This document shows, piece by piece, positions 15,712 to 22,912 of a DNA stretch of 64,000 nucleotides. Each line of letters starts with the position of its first letter. Position 1 is the first letter of the stretch. Source of the stretch: Chitinophaga sp. CF118 (GTDB lineage Bacteria > Bacteroidota > Bacteroidia > Chitinophagales > Chitinophagaceae); the NCBI RefSeq assembly GCF_900112615.1, contig NZ_FOMK01000001.1, positions 1,054,001 through 1,118,000 of the forward strand, in the 5' to 3' direction. Below the pieces are notes generated by a model that saw only the letters and a program-made list of their open reading frames with translations, ran no database searches and was not told the DNA's origin. The position numbers were made by a program, and so were the translations under genes.

Positions 15712-16683
15712 ATGGTAATAAGCGAATTAAAAGATTATCTATTAAAAACATTCACTAGATTAGAAGAGGTGAAGCCCCTTGCTGAGCAAGATATGGCTGG
15801 GTTGCCATTATTTCTGCAGAAAAGCAATAACTTTTATCAAACTGCTGTACTAGAAGTAGACATGGTCCTTGCAGAACAAGTCCATCAGGAAAGTACACCG
15901 GTGCAATTAGGAAAGGAATATAACTTACTAAAAAAGCAGTTTAACAAACCGGTGGCTTACGTGTTTAAAAGCCTTTCTACTTATCAACGTAATCGCTTGC
16001 TTGATCTGAGAATACCCTTTATTGTCCCTTTTAAGCAGCTTTATTTGCCTTTTGTGGCACTAAGCTTAACGGAAGTCAACGAAGTAGTTAAAAGGGAAAG
16101 AAGTACACTCCGGCCAGCAAGCCAGTGCCTCTTGCTTTTTCACTTAGAGGTAGAAAGAATTAGTCACCTAAATTTTCAGCATATAGGCAGTCGTTTGCAA
16201 TATACTCCAATGACAATTACCAGAGCAGCACAGGAGCTGTCGGATTTTGGTTTGGCAAGAATTGAAGGTCGTAAGGATAAATTTCTCCTATTCAAAGACA
16301 GAAGGTCGTATTTATGGGAAAAAGCGCTTAAATATCTGGTAAGCCCTGTTAAAATTAATGGCTATATAGATATTGCACCCACTGAATACATGTTATTTAA
16401 AACGCATGATAACGCTTTGGCGGAATATTCGGATTTGTCTCCGGGTAGACGGGAAGCATACGCTTTGGCACCAGATGACTTTCAAAGCTTGAAGGCTAAG
16501 ACTCAACTCAATATAGATTATTTTGAAGGTAATGTTAGGATAGAGCATTGGACTTATCCTCCTGGTAAGTTAACTACAACAAATATTGTTGATCCTTTGT
16601 CTCTTTATCTTTCCATGAGAGATGACGAGGATGACCGTGTGAGTATGGCACTTGATCAATTATTAAAAAAGGTATTATGGTAG
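15712..16683 (+). CDS. AbiEi-like winged-helix regulator / candidate antitoxin
   Basis: A 323-residue soluble protein. The N-terminal third carries the segment Y-Q-R-N-R-L-L-D-L-R-I-P-F-I-V-P and Q-L-Y-L-P, found in proteins often labelled MarR-like regulators in phage-defence islands. About residues 140-200 look like a winged helix (Y-T-P-M-T-I-T-R-A-A-Q-E-L, then G-L-A-R-I-E-G-R). The stop overlaps the next gene by seven bases. In type IV AbiE systems the first protein represses its own promoter and the second is a nucleotidyltransferase toxin; the gene order, overlap and operator match that scheme. The family identity itself is inferred. Confidence 0.6.
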   Translation: MVISELKDYLLKTFTRLEEVKPLAEQDMAGLPLFLQKSNNFYQTAVLEVDMVLAEQVHQESTPVQLGKEYNLLKKQFNKPVAYVFKSLSTYQRNRLLDLRIPFIVPFKQLYLPFVALSLTEVNEVVKRERSTLRPASQCLLLFHLEVERISHLNFQHIGSRLQYTPMTITRAAQELSDFGLARIEGRKDKFLLFKDRRSYLWEKALKYLVSPVKINGYIDIAPTEYMLFKTHDNALAEYSDLSPGRREAYALAPDDFQSLKAKTQLNIDYFEGNVRIEHWTYPPGKLTTTNIVDPLSLYLSMRDDEDDRVSMALDQLLKKVLW

Positions 16684-17468
16684 ACGGATTAGACAAATTC
16701 CGGGAATTTTTTGAAGGATATGAAGATTCATATATTATCATTGGCGGCACAGCCTGCGATAGGCAGCTATCGCAGCTAGAACGTCCTTTCAGGACAACCA
16801 ATGATGTAGACATTATTTTAATAGCAGAAGCTTTAACGCCTGCTTTTGTAGAACGTTTTTGGGAATTTATTGAGGAAGGGGAATATGCAGTCCAGGAAGA
16901 GGAATCAGAAAACAGGCAATTTTACCGCTTTATGAAACCTGGAGTTGATGGCTATCCTTTTCAGTTAGAGCTATTTTCAAGGCTACCAGATGTAATTACC
17001 CTAAAAGAAGGAATGAGGTATACACCAATACCAGTAGAGGAAGGGCTAACAAGTCTGTCCGCTATTTTAATGGATGACGATTACTATCAGTTTACTCTTG
17101 AAAATACGGATTTTATTGAAGGGCTACATATTGCTTCTGCAGGATCACTTATCGCCTTAAAGGCAAAAGCCTATCTTGATTTAACAGAGCGTAACGCAGA
17201 GCAAGGTAACATTGATTCTAAGAAAATAAAAAAGCATCGTAATGACATTGTAAGACTGCTATCAATGCTCCCTGGAAATTACAGAGTAGAAGTTCCCGCA
17301 ATAATTAAAGGTGACCTAATGAGATATGTAGTACTCTTAACGGAAGAAAATCCAGATATGAAACAAGTCATCAAAGATGCAGGGCTTGGAGGCACTACTC
17401 ATAATGAACTCCTTACGCGAGTAAGTACAATATTTGGTCTTAACACAACAACGGTTGTTAGTAAGTGA
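16677..17468 (+). CDS. Nucleotidyltransferase, AbiEii-like candidate toxin
   Basis: A 263-residue protein with the core of a minimal nucleotidyltransferase fold: I-I-I-G-G-T-A at residues 20-26 and T-N-D43-V-D45 with the two metal-binding aspartates. A third acidic residue is likely in Q-L-E-L-F. A helical C-terminal part contains L-I-A-L-K-A-K-A-Y-L-D, the lysine-rich helix typical of AbiEii/DUF1814-type proteins. Such toxins transfer nucleotides to tRNA or proteins and are kept in check by a partner encoded upstream. It starts inside the end of the regulator gene, so translation is coupled. Confidence 0.7.
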   Translation: MVDGLDKFREFFEGYEDSYIIIGGTACDRQLSQLERPFRTTNDVDIILIAEALTPAFVERFWEFIEEGEYAVQEEESENRQFYRFMKPGVDGYPFQLELFSRLPDVITLKEGMRYTPIPVEEGLTSLSAILMDDDYYQFTLENTDFIEGLHIASAGSLIALKAKAYLDLTERNAEQGNIDSKKIKKHRNDIVRLLSMLPGNYRVEVPAIIKGDLMRYVVLLTEENPDMKQVIKDAGLGGTTHNELLTRVSTIFGLNTTTVVSK

Positions 17469-17543
17469 ACCAACAACCACATTTTCATACCTATCTATCT
17501 CTATAATTAGGAAGGAGCTACTTTCTCTCTCATAAATATTAAA

Positions 17544-18549
17544 ATGGATATAAAAAGACCTATTGATATAAAGCGGGAATCCGGTGGTAGGGCAGATATC
17601 GGCTCTCCAGAAGACGGAGCCATAGTTGAAATGTTTCCTGTTAATGGAAAAATGTTTATCGTTTAAGAACGTTCCTTATATGAACTGAGTTTTGCCGATG
17701 ACATAGATCCGCAACGACAAAATGAAGCCCTTCCCCCCAATGTTCATAAATTAGTCCTGAAACTGGGTACTGACTCTGAATTATTTTGTCGTACGTTTCT
17801 CACAGCCAAACGACTTATGAGGAAAGAATTCCTGACATCACAGGTGGACATTGATAAGATCCTATCTTACGCTTTGGAGGGGGTGAAAGAATTTTCAACA
17901 CCTGGACGATGAAATTGGTGACTATCTTACGGAAGAAGAAAAGGGATCGAACGAGTATGAGGAACGTCGAGGTAAGAATGTATCTTACGCCATACCATCA
18001 GTACCAGATGTACATACCAGGTGTAAAACCATTTTTCAAAAAGTCGATCATGTTTGTCAGGCACTAATGGAAATTATCAGACAGTTTTACCCGGCAATAG
18101 GAAAACAGTACTTCCATAAGTTTACTGAATATGTAGGGAACGAGTATGAAGATCAGGACGACTTTGTTAAATTTATCAGAGAAATACAGCCTTTCATTGA
18201 CACCACTCGAAATATAAGAAATTGTCTTGATCACAGAATGGCTCAAATTGAAATCAAAGATTTTGACCTTCAATCAACTGGCGAAATTATCTCTCCAACT
18301 ATAGCAATGGACTTTAATAATACTACAGTTCAACGCACGTCTCTAAATAGATATCTTCCTGACATTCGTGATAGTTTACTAAATCTTTTTGAATTGCTAA
18401 TAGTTCATCTTTGCGCAAAGAACATTAAAGAAGACAAAGGGCTCCAGCGTCGAGTTGCTATCATCCCAGAAAGCGAGAGAAGAAATAAGTTTATAAAATT
18501 CGCCGTGTGGTATCCGTTGGGGCCTGGGGGATTCTATGACCAGAAATAA
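17544..18549 (+). pseudogene. Broken gene with HEPN-like motif (one stop, one frameshift)
   Basis: Codons from the ATG at 17544 run 40 residues to a TAA at 17664, continue in the same frame (E-R-S-L-Y-E-L-S-F-A-D) and then need a one-base change in the T run at 17892-17895 to go on as Q-H-L-D-D-E-I-G-D-Y-L through to the stop at 18547. The restored product has about 334 residues. Near the C-terminal third it carries R-N-C-L-D-H (18216-18233), which fits the R-x4-H signature of HEPN-fold RNases. Two lesions make it inactive as one protein, although the 160-codon 3' part is open. It follows the AbiE-like pair and may have been part of the same defence cargo. Confidence 0.55.
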
Positions 18550-18926
18550 AAATCTTCCTATCGACAATTTCAGCCGTTGCCGTGGTTCCTACTTATCGGC
18601 AGTGAGCTTCGCTGAATGCTGACCGGCAAGCTGTCTTTCAAGCCGGCGATTATCTGTCTTTAACCTCTAATTAACCATAGCCACACCCTTTTCAATTTTT
18701 TGCAGGGAATTACCTGCAAAAAAATTCTAAGCAGGAAATGTGACCATATGAATTGGTCTGATAAAAAAACAGAAAAGAAATGAGACATCATGTAATATCC
18801 TGCATAATTGTCATCATACTTAGTTCGTGCGCAACCAAGTATAGAAATCTGGGGCTTAACCACAGAATTGAATGAGGTGACAGTGCAGATACGCAAGCTG
18901 GGCGTAGATGCTGAGTGGGCAAAAAA
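18550..18926. other. Decayed sequence with a lipoprotein fragment
   Basis: There is no intact gene. A 31-codon frame at 18780-18875 encodes a lipoprotein start (S-C-I-I-V-I-I-L-S-S-C-A-T-K-Y). In another frame 18847-18969 reads E-V-T-V-Q-I-R-K-L-G-V-D-A-E-W-A and on to a stop, probably an unrelated or frameshifted remnant. I see nothing else that can be supported. Confidence 0.35.
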
Positions 18927-18952
18927 ACTGGCTTCCAATAATGGAAGCCAGT
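18927..18952 (-). terminator. Terminator of the small membrane protein gene
   Basis: An 11-bp perfect stem (18927-18937 with 18942-18952), four-base loop, followed in the minus direction by seven T (18921-18927). Confidence 0.8.
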
Positions 18953-18985
18953 CCCGAACAAGTAACAATTAATATCCATCCCCAA

Positions 18986-19219
18986 TTAATATCTATTGGT
19001 AGGATAAACTTGTTGATTATTATATTTCGGATAATAGTATTTTTTTGAATTCTGGGACTTAACTATCACAAATATAATTAGGCCAACAAGTAAAACTGCT
19101 AGTATAATTTTGATATTTTCAAATATGAAAAAAATAATTCCAGCGAGGACTCTTCCAATAAATTCTCCTATGAATATGAAAATTAAAAGTATTGGAATTA
19201 CTATAATAAAGCCAAGCAT
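18986..19219 (-). CDS. Small two-pass membrane protein
   Basis: A 77-residue protein with two hydrophobic segments (about 3-30 and 34-54) and a basic, tyrosine-rich tail (K-K-Y-Y-Y-P-K-Y-N). No family is recognised. A proper terminator follows it, which supports a real transcription unit. It could be a membrane-acting effector or a phage-type small protein, but there is no direct evidence. Confidence 0.5.
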   Translation of the reverse strand: MLGFIIVIPILLIFIFIGEFIGRVLAGIIFFIFENIKIILAVLLVGLIIFVIVKSQNSKKYYYPKYNNQQVYPTNRY

Positions 19220-19315
19220 AAGATAGCTATTATTCTGTATGAATTTTAAAATCTAACCTACTGCTGATTTTTCATGGTTCAGGACGTATAAAAAACCCAT
19301 GTATTACTGCAGGGA

Positions 19316-19939
19316 TTAGTTTCTATTCTCGATATTTAAAAGCCGTTCATAGCCAGATAATATTTTTTCAACATCTTGGTTCATTTCATCTTGCACTTCA
19401 TTAACACTTTGATTTCTTATACTGGCTAATAGTTTTACAATTTCATCGAATAAAACACGAGTAGTAATTTCTATTCTTAAATTTCTATCGTTTTGTGTTA
19501 TTCCTTTTATTTTTTCTTTACAAGGACGGACTAGAAAGCTTTGCAATACAAATTTTTCAAATAATCTGGGATTCGCTTTAAATAAAGAAGGGTTGGTATT
19601 AGAAAGCATGTGTTTTTTAGTAATCACCCCATTGTAAGAATGCAAAATCCTTTTAACCTTTCTTCTTATATCTGCTAAAATAATTGTTTTCGTACATTTG
19701 TTAAATATACTGCTGGATTGTACAAAAAATTTGATGCTAACGCCTAGTTTTATTTCCATGGCTAGTATTCTATCCTCCTCAGTCAATCCATTTACTATTG
19801 AAATTTCATCTAAAGAGTTATCTAAAAGATGAATTTTAAATAGCTCAGGATTTGATTTATATAATGGTAAATCATTTTTCATTCGTTTTAGCACTTTAAT
19901 AAGATGATTAAGTTTTAATCCTTGGAAGTCAATTTCCAT
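19316..19939 (-). CDS. Hypothetical soluble protein
   Basis: A 207-residue lysine- and leucine-rich helical protein with an internal similarity: the segments N-P-E-L-F-K-I-H-L-L-D and N-P-R-L-F-E-K-F-V-L-Q are each followed by a run ending in acidic residues plus R and L-x-I-E-I/M, so it may be two copies of a helical unit of about 95 residues. No family recognised. It lies between decayed genes in the accessory block. Confidence 0.5.
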   Translation of the reverse strand: MEIDFQGLKLNHLIKVLKRMKNDLPLYKSNPELFKIHLLDNSLDEISIVNGLTEEDRILAMEIKLGVSIKFFVQSSSIFNKCTKTIILADIRRKVKRILHSYNGVITKKHMLSNTNPSLFKANPRLFEKFVLQSFLVRPCKEKIKGITQNDRNLRIEITTRVLFDEIVKLLASIRNQSVNEVQDEMNQDVEKILSGYERLLNIENRN

Positions 19940-20200
19940 AATGGAAATATTGTACGCTAAATTATATTCTATTGAAGAAAATGTAGTTAATCAGTTGTTA
20001 ATAAGGCGAAGATTATTGTAATTGGGTTATTGTAATCATTAATATGGTATGATGATAAAAAGGTTTCCTTTAATGAAAATGATTACAGTAAGTTCCGGAA
20101 AAAGAATTTTAAAAAAAAGAGTAATCCATTACGTGATTTCCACCACGACTCGAACCCAATAAACGCTGATAATGAAGTTATTACAGAATCTCTCCAAAAC
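19940..20200. other. Non-coding stretch with tRNA T-arm-like core
   Basis: AT-rich with no gene. The ten-base core gactcgaacc is at 20147-20156; from there to 20250 the sequence is a diverged copy of 21401-21505, the region just downstream of the tRNA-Lys gene. Confidence 0.5.
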
Positions 20201-20250
20201 AAAAAAACTCCAAGTCCTTGAACTTGAAGCTTTCTAATTTTTTGGTGATC
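20147..20250 (+). repeat. Diverged copy of the tRNA-Lys downstream flank
   Basis: Matches 21401-21505: T-arm-like core, the ataatgaag segment, the hairpin, and the ggtgatccc/tgtgacccc end. At 21501 the tRNA gene follows; here an integrase-tail frame follows instead. This is the expected product of tandem insertion at one tRNA site. Confidence 0.65.
20201..20235 (+). terminator. Hairpin, copy of the tRNA-Lys terminator
   Basis: Nearly the same stem as at 21459-21492 (ctccaagt pairing with acttgaag), here somewhat eroded. It is followed ten bases later by the tail frame at 20245. Confidence 0.6.
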
Positions 20251-20319
20251 CCAGGTATCGGAACCTCGGACCAGATTATGCAGGATTTGACTGCAATTCT
20301 GGAATTTGATTCCAAATGA
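20245..20319 (+). pseudogene. Fossil integrase C-terminal tail, second type
   Basis: Reads V-I-P-G-I-G-T-S-D-Q-I-M-Q-D-L-T-A-I-L-E and ends F-D-S-K-stop at 20319. The homologous frame at 9308 has the same end. Its position just after the tRNA-Lys-type hairpin is the argument for an integrase end. Confidence 0.5.
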
Positions 20320-20357
20320 GGCAAATTAATACAACAAAAGTTCGAGGTGATTATAAG
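20251..20357 (+). repeat. Direct repeat shared with 9308-9412
   Basis: See the partner at 9308. The shared block includes the tail frame and the following caaaagttcgaggtgattat segment, and a copy of the same small gene lies about 250 bases further on in this copy. Confidence 0.7.
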
Positions 20358-20610
20358 GTTTAATAGGGCGACTTGAATTTAAAATGCCTTGTGTTTGGTT
20401 ACTTAAAAGCAATTTAACCTAATAAGAATTCCATCCCGTGTGGCGAGCGGACATTATTGCTTATAACAATATGGCTTTAAATAACTACTTTCCATAAAAG
20501 CTCCTAGCTGTAATAGTATAAACCCATTCCTTTATATCCGTCTGTGTCGCATTATTAAATAATACTATCTTTAAACTCAATTATTAATTTCATTATAAAA
20601 AGCCGTGCAG

Positions 20611-21048
20611 ATGGAAAAATCTGACAAATCAATTCACAATATTTGTCTTGCTTCTATAAAGAGACACACCATAGATCCGTACGACTTTAAATGGACAAGA
20701 TTTTATGAAGAAAATATAGGTTTTAATAATTCATTTCCAGAAATAGAAATTGAGCTGTTAGAAAACGAATTAGTAATTTGCTCAACTGTAATTGACAAAG
20801 ATAACTTCAGCGTCTTGACATCCCAAAAGCTAACTACAAAAGAAAGTGGAGTATTATTGTCAGGCAAAATGAATAGTGCAACAGACAGGCTATACGGAGA
20901 TTTCAAAGGGTACCAAAGTAAACTTTTTACTTTCGGTTTGGTTCAATTGAATAATGGTAATGAGTTAAAATATTTTATTGAGACAGGGAGAGCTTCAATG
21001 GTCATGATTTATGGCGTGAGGACAAGAATTGGCATGACGAATGCTTAG
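20611..21048 (+). CDS. Unknown small acidic protein, copy B
   Basis: A 145-residue paralogue of the protein at 9518, start placed at the ATG that matches copy A (a GTG at 20605 is the alternative). The two align end to end with roughly three quarters of positions alike. The longer C-terminus reads M-V-M-I-Y-G-V-R-T-R-I-G-M-T-N-A; the DNA after the stop of copy A encodes the same tail (T-R-I-Q-V-E-G-M-T-N-A-Q), so copy A has been shortened. Function unknown. Confidence 0.65.
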   Translation: MEKSDKSIHNICLASIKRHTIDPYDFKWTRFYEENIGFNNSFPEIEIELLENELVICSTVIDKDNFSVLTSQKLTTKESGVLLSGKMNSATDRLYGDFKGYQSKLFTFGLVQLNNGNELKYFIETGRASMVMIYGVRTRIGMTNA

Positions 21049-21400
21049 GTCGATAAGGTGCTTACACTGGACGAGTACTCAATAGATTTAAGACATTTAT
21101 TACCTATGGCACGGTAGTGGTGACTTCCCCTACCCTAATTTCTGACCTGCCTGACAATCTGGGTATTAGTAGAGAGGAGGCCCTGAATTTATGTTCGAGC
21201 TTACCAGTTAATTTAATTTCTCTCTGAGCGATACTGATCTTCGCATGTTTTCTCTTTCAGAAGAGGAACTGTTGGAGCATTTCAAGCCGTGTGAAGGCGG
21301 ATTATTCCGAAAAGATGATAGGCCCGTTATGCACTGGTGCAGCAACTCGGGTTAGGGCAAAAGCTGGCATAATCTTACTTACTTCAAAACAACCCACTAC
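21049..21400. other. Decayed coding remnants
   Basis: No intact frame. Fragments such as L-I-S-D-L-P-D-N-L-G-I-S-R-E-E-A (about 21137-21185) and F-S-L-S-E-E-E-L-L-E-H-F-K-P (about 21250-21292) look coding-like but lie in different frames and I cannot assign them. Confidence 0.3.
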
Positions 21401-21505
21401 GACTCGAACCTACCTATTCGTTGATAATGAAGATAATGTGCGAAAATTGAAAAAATAAAAAAAGCTCCAAGTCCTTGAACTTGAAGCTTTTTATTTTCTG
21501 TGACC
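21401..21505 (+). repeat. tRNA-Lys downstream flank (partner of 20147-20250)
   Basis: Contains the T-arm-like core at 21401-21410, the tRNA terminator hairpin, and the first bases of the tRNA 3' end. It gives the reference structure against which the fossil junctions can be read. Confidence 0.65.
21459..21492 (-). terminator. tRNA-Lys terminator
   Basis: A 14-bp stem with one mismatch (21459-21472 with 21479-21492) lying eight bases beyond the tRNA 3' end in the direction of transcription, followed by T-rich sequence on the minus strand. Confidence 0.75.
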
Positions 21506-21574
21506 CCTCAGGGACTCGAACCCTGGACCTACTGATTAAGAGTCAGTAGCTCTAACCAGCTGAGCTAAGGAGTC
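21501..21574 (-). tRNA. tRNA-Lys (anticodon CTT)
   Basis: Read on the minus strand, the 74 bases fold as a standard cloverleaf: acceptor GACTCCT with AGGGGTC (one T-G pair), D-arm GCTC with GAGC, anticodon loop CTCTTAA giving anticodon CTT, T-arm with GGTTCGAGTCC, discriminator A, CCA not encoded. It belongs to the core genome, but its 3' side (lower coordinates) borders the stack of island remnants reaching back to about 2.5 kb. Confidence 0.95.
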
Positions 21575-21597
21575 ATCTTTTCCCGTTGAACGGGCTG

Positions 21598-21629
21598 CAA
21601 ATCTAACACCTTGTTTTATATTTCGCAAA
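21598..21629 (-). promoter_or_regulatory. Promoter of tRNA-Lys
   Basis: On the minus strand a -7 box TAGATTTG (21598-21605) is preceded by TTTG (21626-21629) with 20 bases between. This matches the Bacteroidota consensus TTTG-N19-TAnnTTTG. The -7 box lies 23 bases before the tRNA 5' end. Confidence 0.7.
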
Positions 21630-21687
21630 AACTTCTTTAACTTAAATAAAAAAAATCGGGCGAAAGCCCGGAAAAGGAGTACAAAGA

Positions 21688-22863
21688 ATGGAAACAGCTT
21701 ATATAGTAGCCGGGTATAGAACCGCCGTGGGCAAGGCCAAGCGTGGCGGATTCCGCTTTTCCCGGCCTGATGATCTGGCCGTAGAAGTAATTACAGGATT
21801 ATTGAAAAGTGTCCCGCAACTCGACCCGAAACGGGTTGACGACCTCATTGTAGGCAATGCCGTCCCTGAAGCAGAACAGGGGCTGCAGATAGGGCGCATG
21901 ATATCCGTAAGGGCTTTGGGAATAGAAGTTCCGGGCATGACCGTTAACAGGTACTGCGCTTCCGGGCTGGAAACAATTGCGATTGCCACTGCCAAGATTC
22001 AGTCTGGCATGGCCCATTGCATTGTTGCCGGTGGTACGGAAAGCATGAGCCTTGTACCGGTGGCCGGCTGGAAAACAGTCCCTAATTATAAAGTGGCCAC
22101 CTCCACCCCTGAGTATTACCTGGGTATGGGATTAACAGCGGAAGCCGTTGCCCGCGAGTTTAATGTAACCCGGGAAGATCAGGATGATTTCTCCCTGAAA
22201 TCCCACCAAAAGGCCTTAAATGCCATTCAAAACGGGTACTTCAAAGAAGGGATACTCCCCATCTCCGTAGATGAGGTTTATGTGGACGAAAGGGGCAAAA
22301 AACAGCAACGCACATTTGTGGTGGATACAGATGAAGGACCAAGGGCAGATACTTCGACCGAAGCCCTCGCAAAACTGAAACCAGTATTTGCTGCCGGCGG
22401 CAGCGTTACCGCAGGTAACTCCTCTCAGACGTCCGACGGTGCTGCTTTCGTGGTAGTAATGAGTGAAACCATGATGAAGGAATTGGGGCTCCAGCCAATC
22501 GGGCGACTGATAGGCTGCGCTTCTGCAGGGGTACATCCGCGTATCATGGGTATCGGTCCCGTGGCCGCCATTCCCAAGGTATTGCAACAGGCTGGCAAAT
22601 CCCTGAATGATATCGATCTGGTGGAACTGAATGAGGCATTCGCTTCGCAGTCTATAGCCGTTATCCGTGAGCTGGGCATCAACCCGGATATTGTAAATAT
22701 CAATGGCGGTGCTATTGCGTTAGGCCATCCCCTGGGATGTACTGGTGCAAAACTCACAGTGCAGATCCTGGGCGATCTGAAACGCCTGAATAAGAAATAC
22801 GGTATCGTGACTGCCTGCGTAGGCGGCGGACAAGGTATCGCCGGTATTATCGAAAGATTATAA
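21688..22863 (+). CDS. Acetyl-CoA C-acyltransferase (thiolase)
   Basis: A 391-residue thiolase of normal length. The acyl-binding cysteine is C90 (N-R-Y-C-A-S-G-L), the C-terminal catalytic pair is the histidine in G-G-A-I-A-L-G-H-P-L-G and the cysteine in A-C-V-G-G-G-Q-G. It catalyses thiolytic cleavage of 3-ketoacyl-CoA to acetyl-CoA and a shortened acyl-CoA in fatty acid beta-oxidation, in the cytoplasm. In Bacteroidota the gene often travels with fadB-like and acyl-CoA dehydrogenase genes; here it stands alone between the tRNA and a lipoprotein gene and has its own terminator. Confidence 0.93.
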   Translation: METAYIVAGYRTAVGKAKRGGFRFSRPDDLAVEVITGLLKSVPQLDPKRVDDLIVGNAVPEAEQGLQIGRMISVRALGIEVPGMTVNRYCASGLETIAIATAKIQSGMAHCIVAGGTESMSLVPVAGWKTVPNYKVATSTPEYYLGMGLTAEAVAREFNVTREDQDDFSLKSHQKALNAIQNGYFKEGILPISVDEVYVDERGKKQQRTFVVDTDEGPRADTSTEALAKLKPVFAAGGSVTAGNSSQTSDGAAFVVVMSETMMKELGLQPIGRLIGCASAGVHPRIMGIGPVAAIPKVLQQAGKSLNDIDLVELNEAFASQSIAVIRELGINPDIVNINGGAIALGHPLGCTGAKLTVQILGDLKRLNKKYGIVTACVGGGQGIAGIIERL

Positions 22864-22871
22864 AAATATTG

Positions 22872-22909
22872 AAAGGTCCTTCAGCAAATTTCCTGCTGAA
22901 GGACCTTTT
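22872..22909. terminator. Terminator between convergent genes
   Basis: A 15-bp stem (22872-22886 with 22894-22909, allowing the outer pairs) with T runs on the plus side and A-rich flank on the other. It serves the thiolase gene and can also serve the WG-repeat gene that ends at 22913. Confidence 0.85.
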
Positions 22910-22912
22910 ATT

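Noticed and set aside
22216..22757. Overlapping minus-strand frames within the thiolase gene
   Set aside because: They are shadows of a well conserved gene in other frames.
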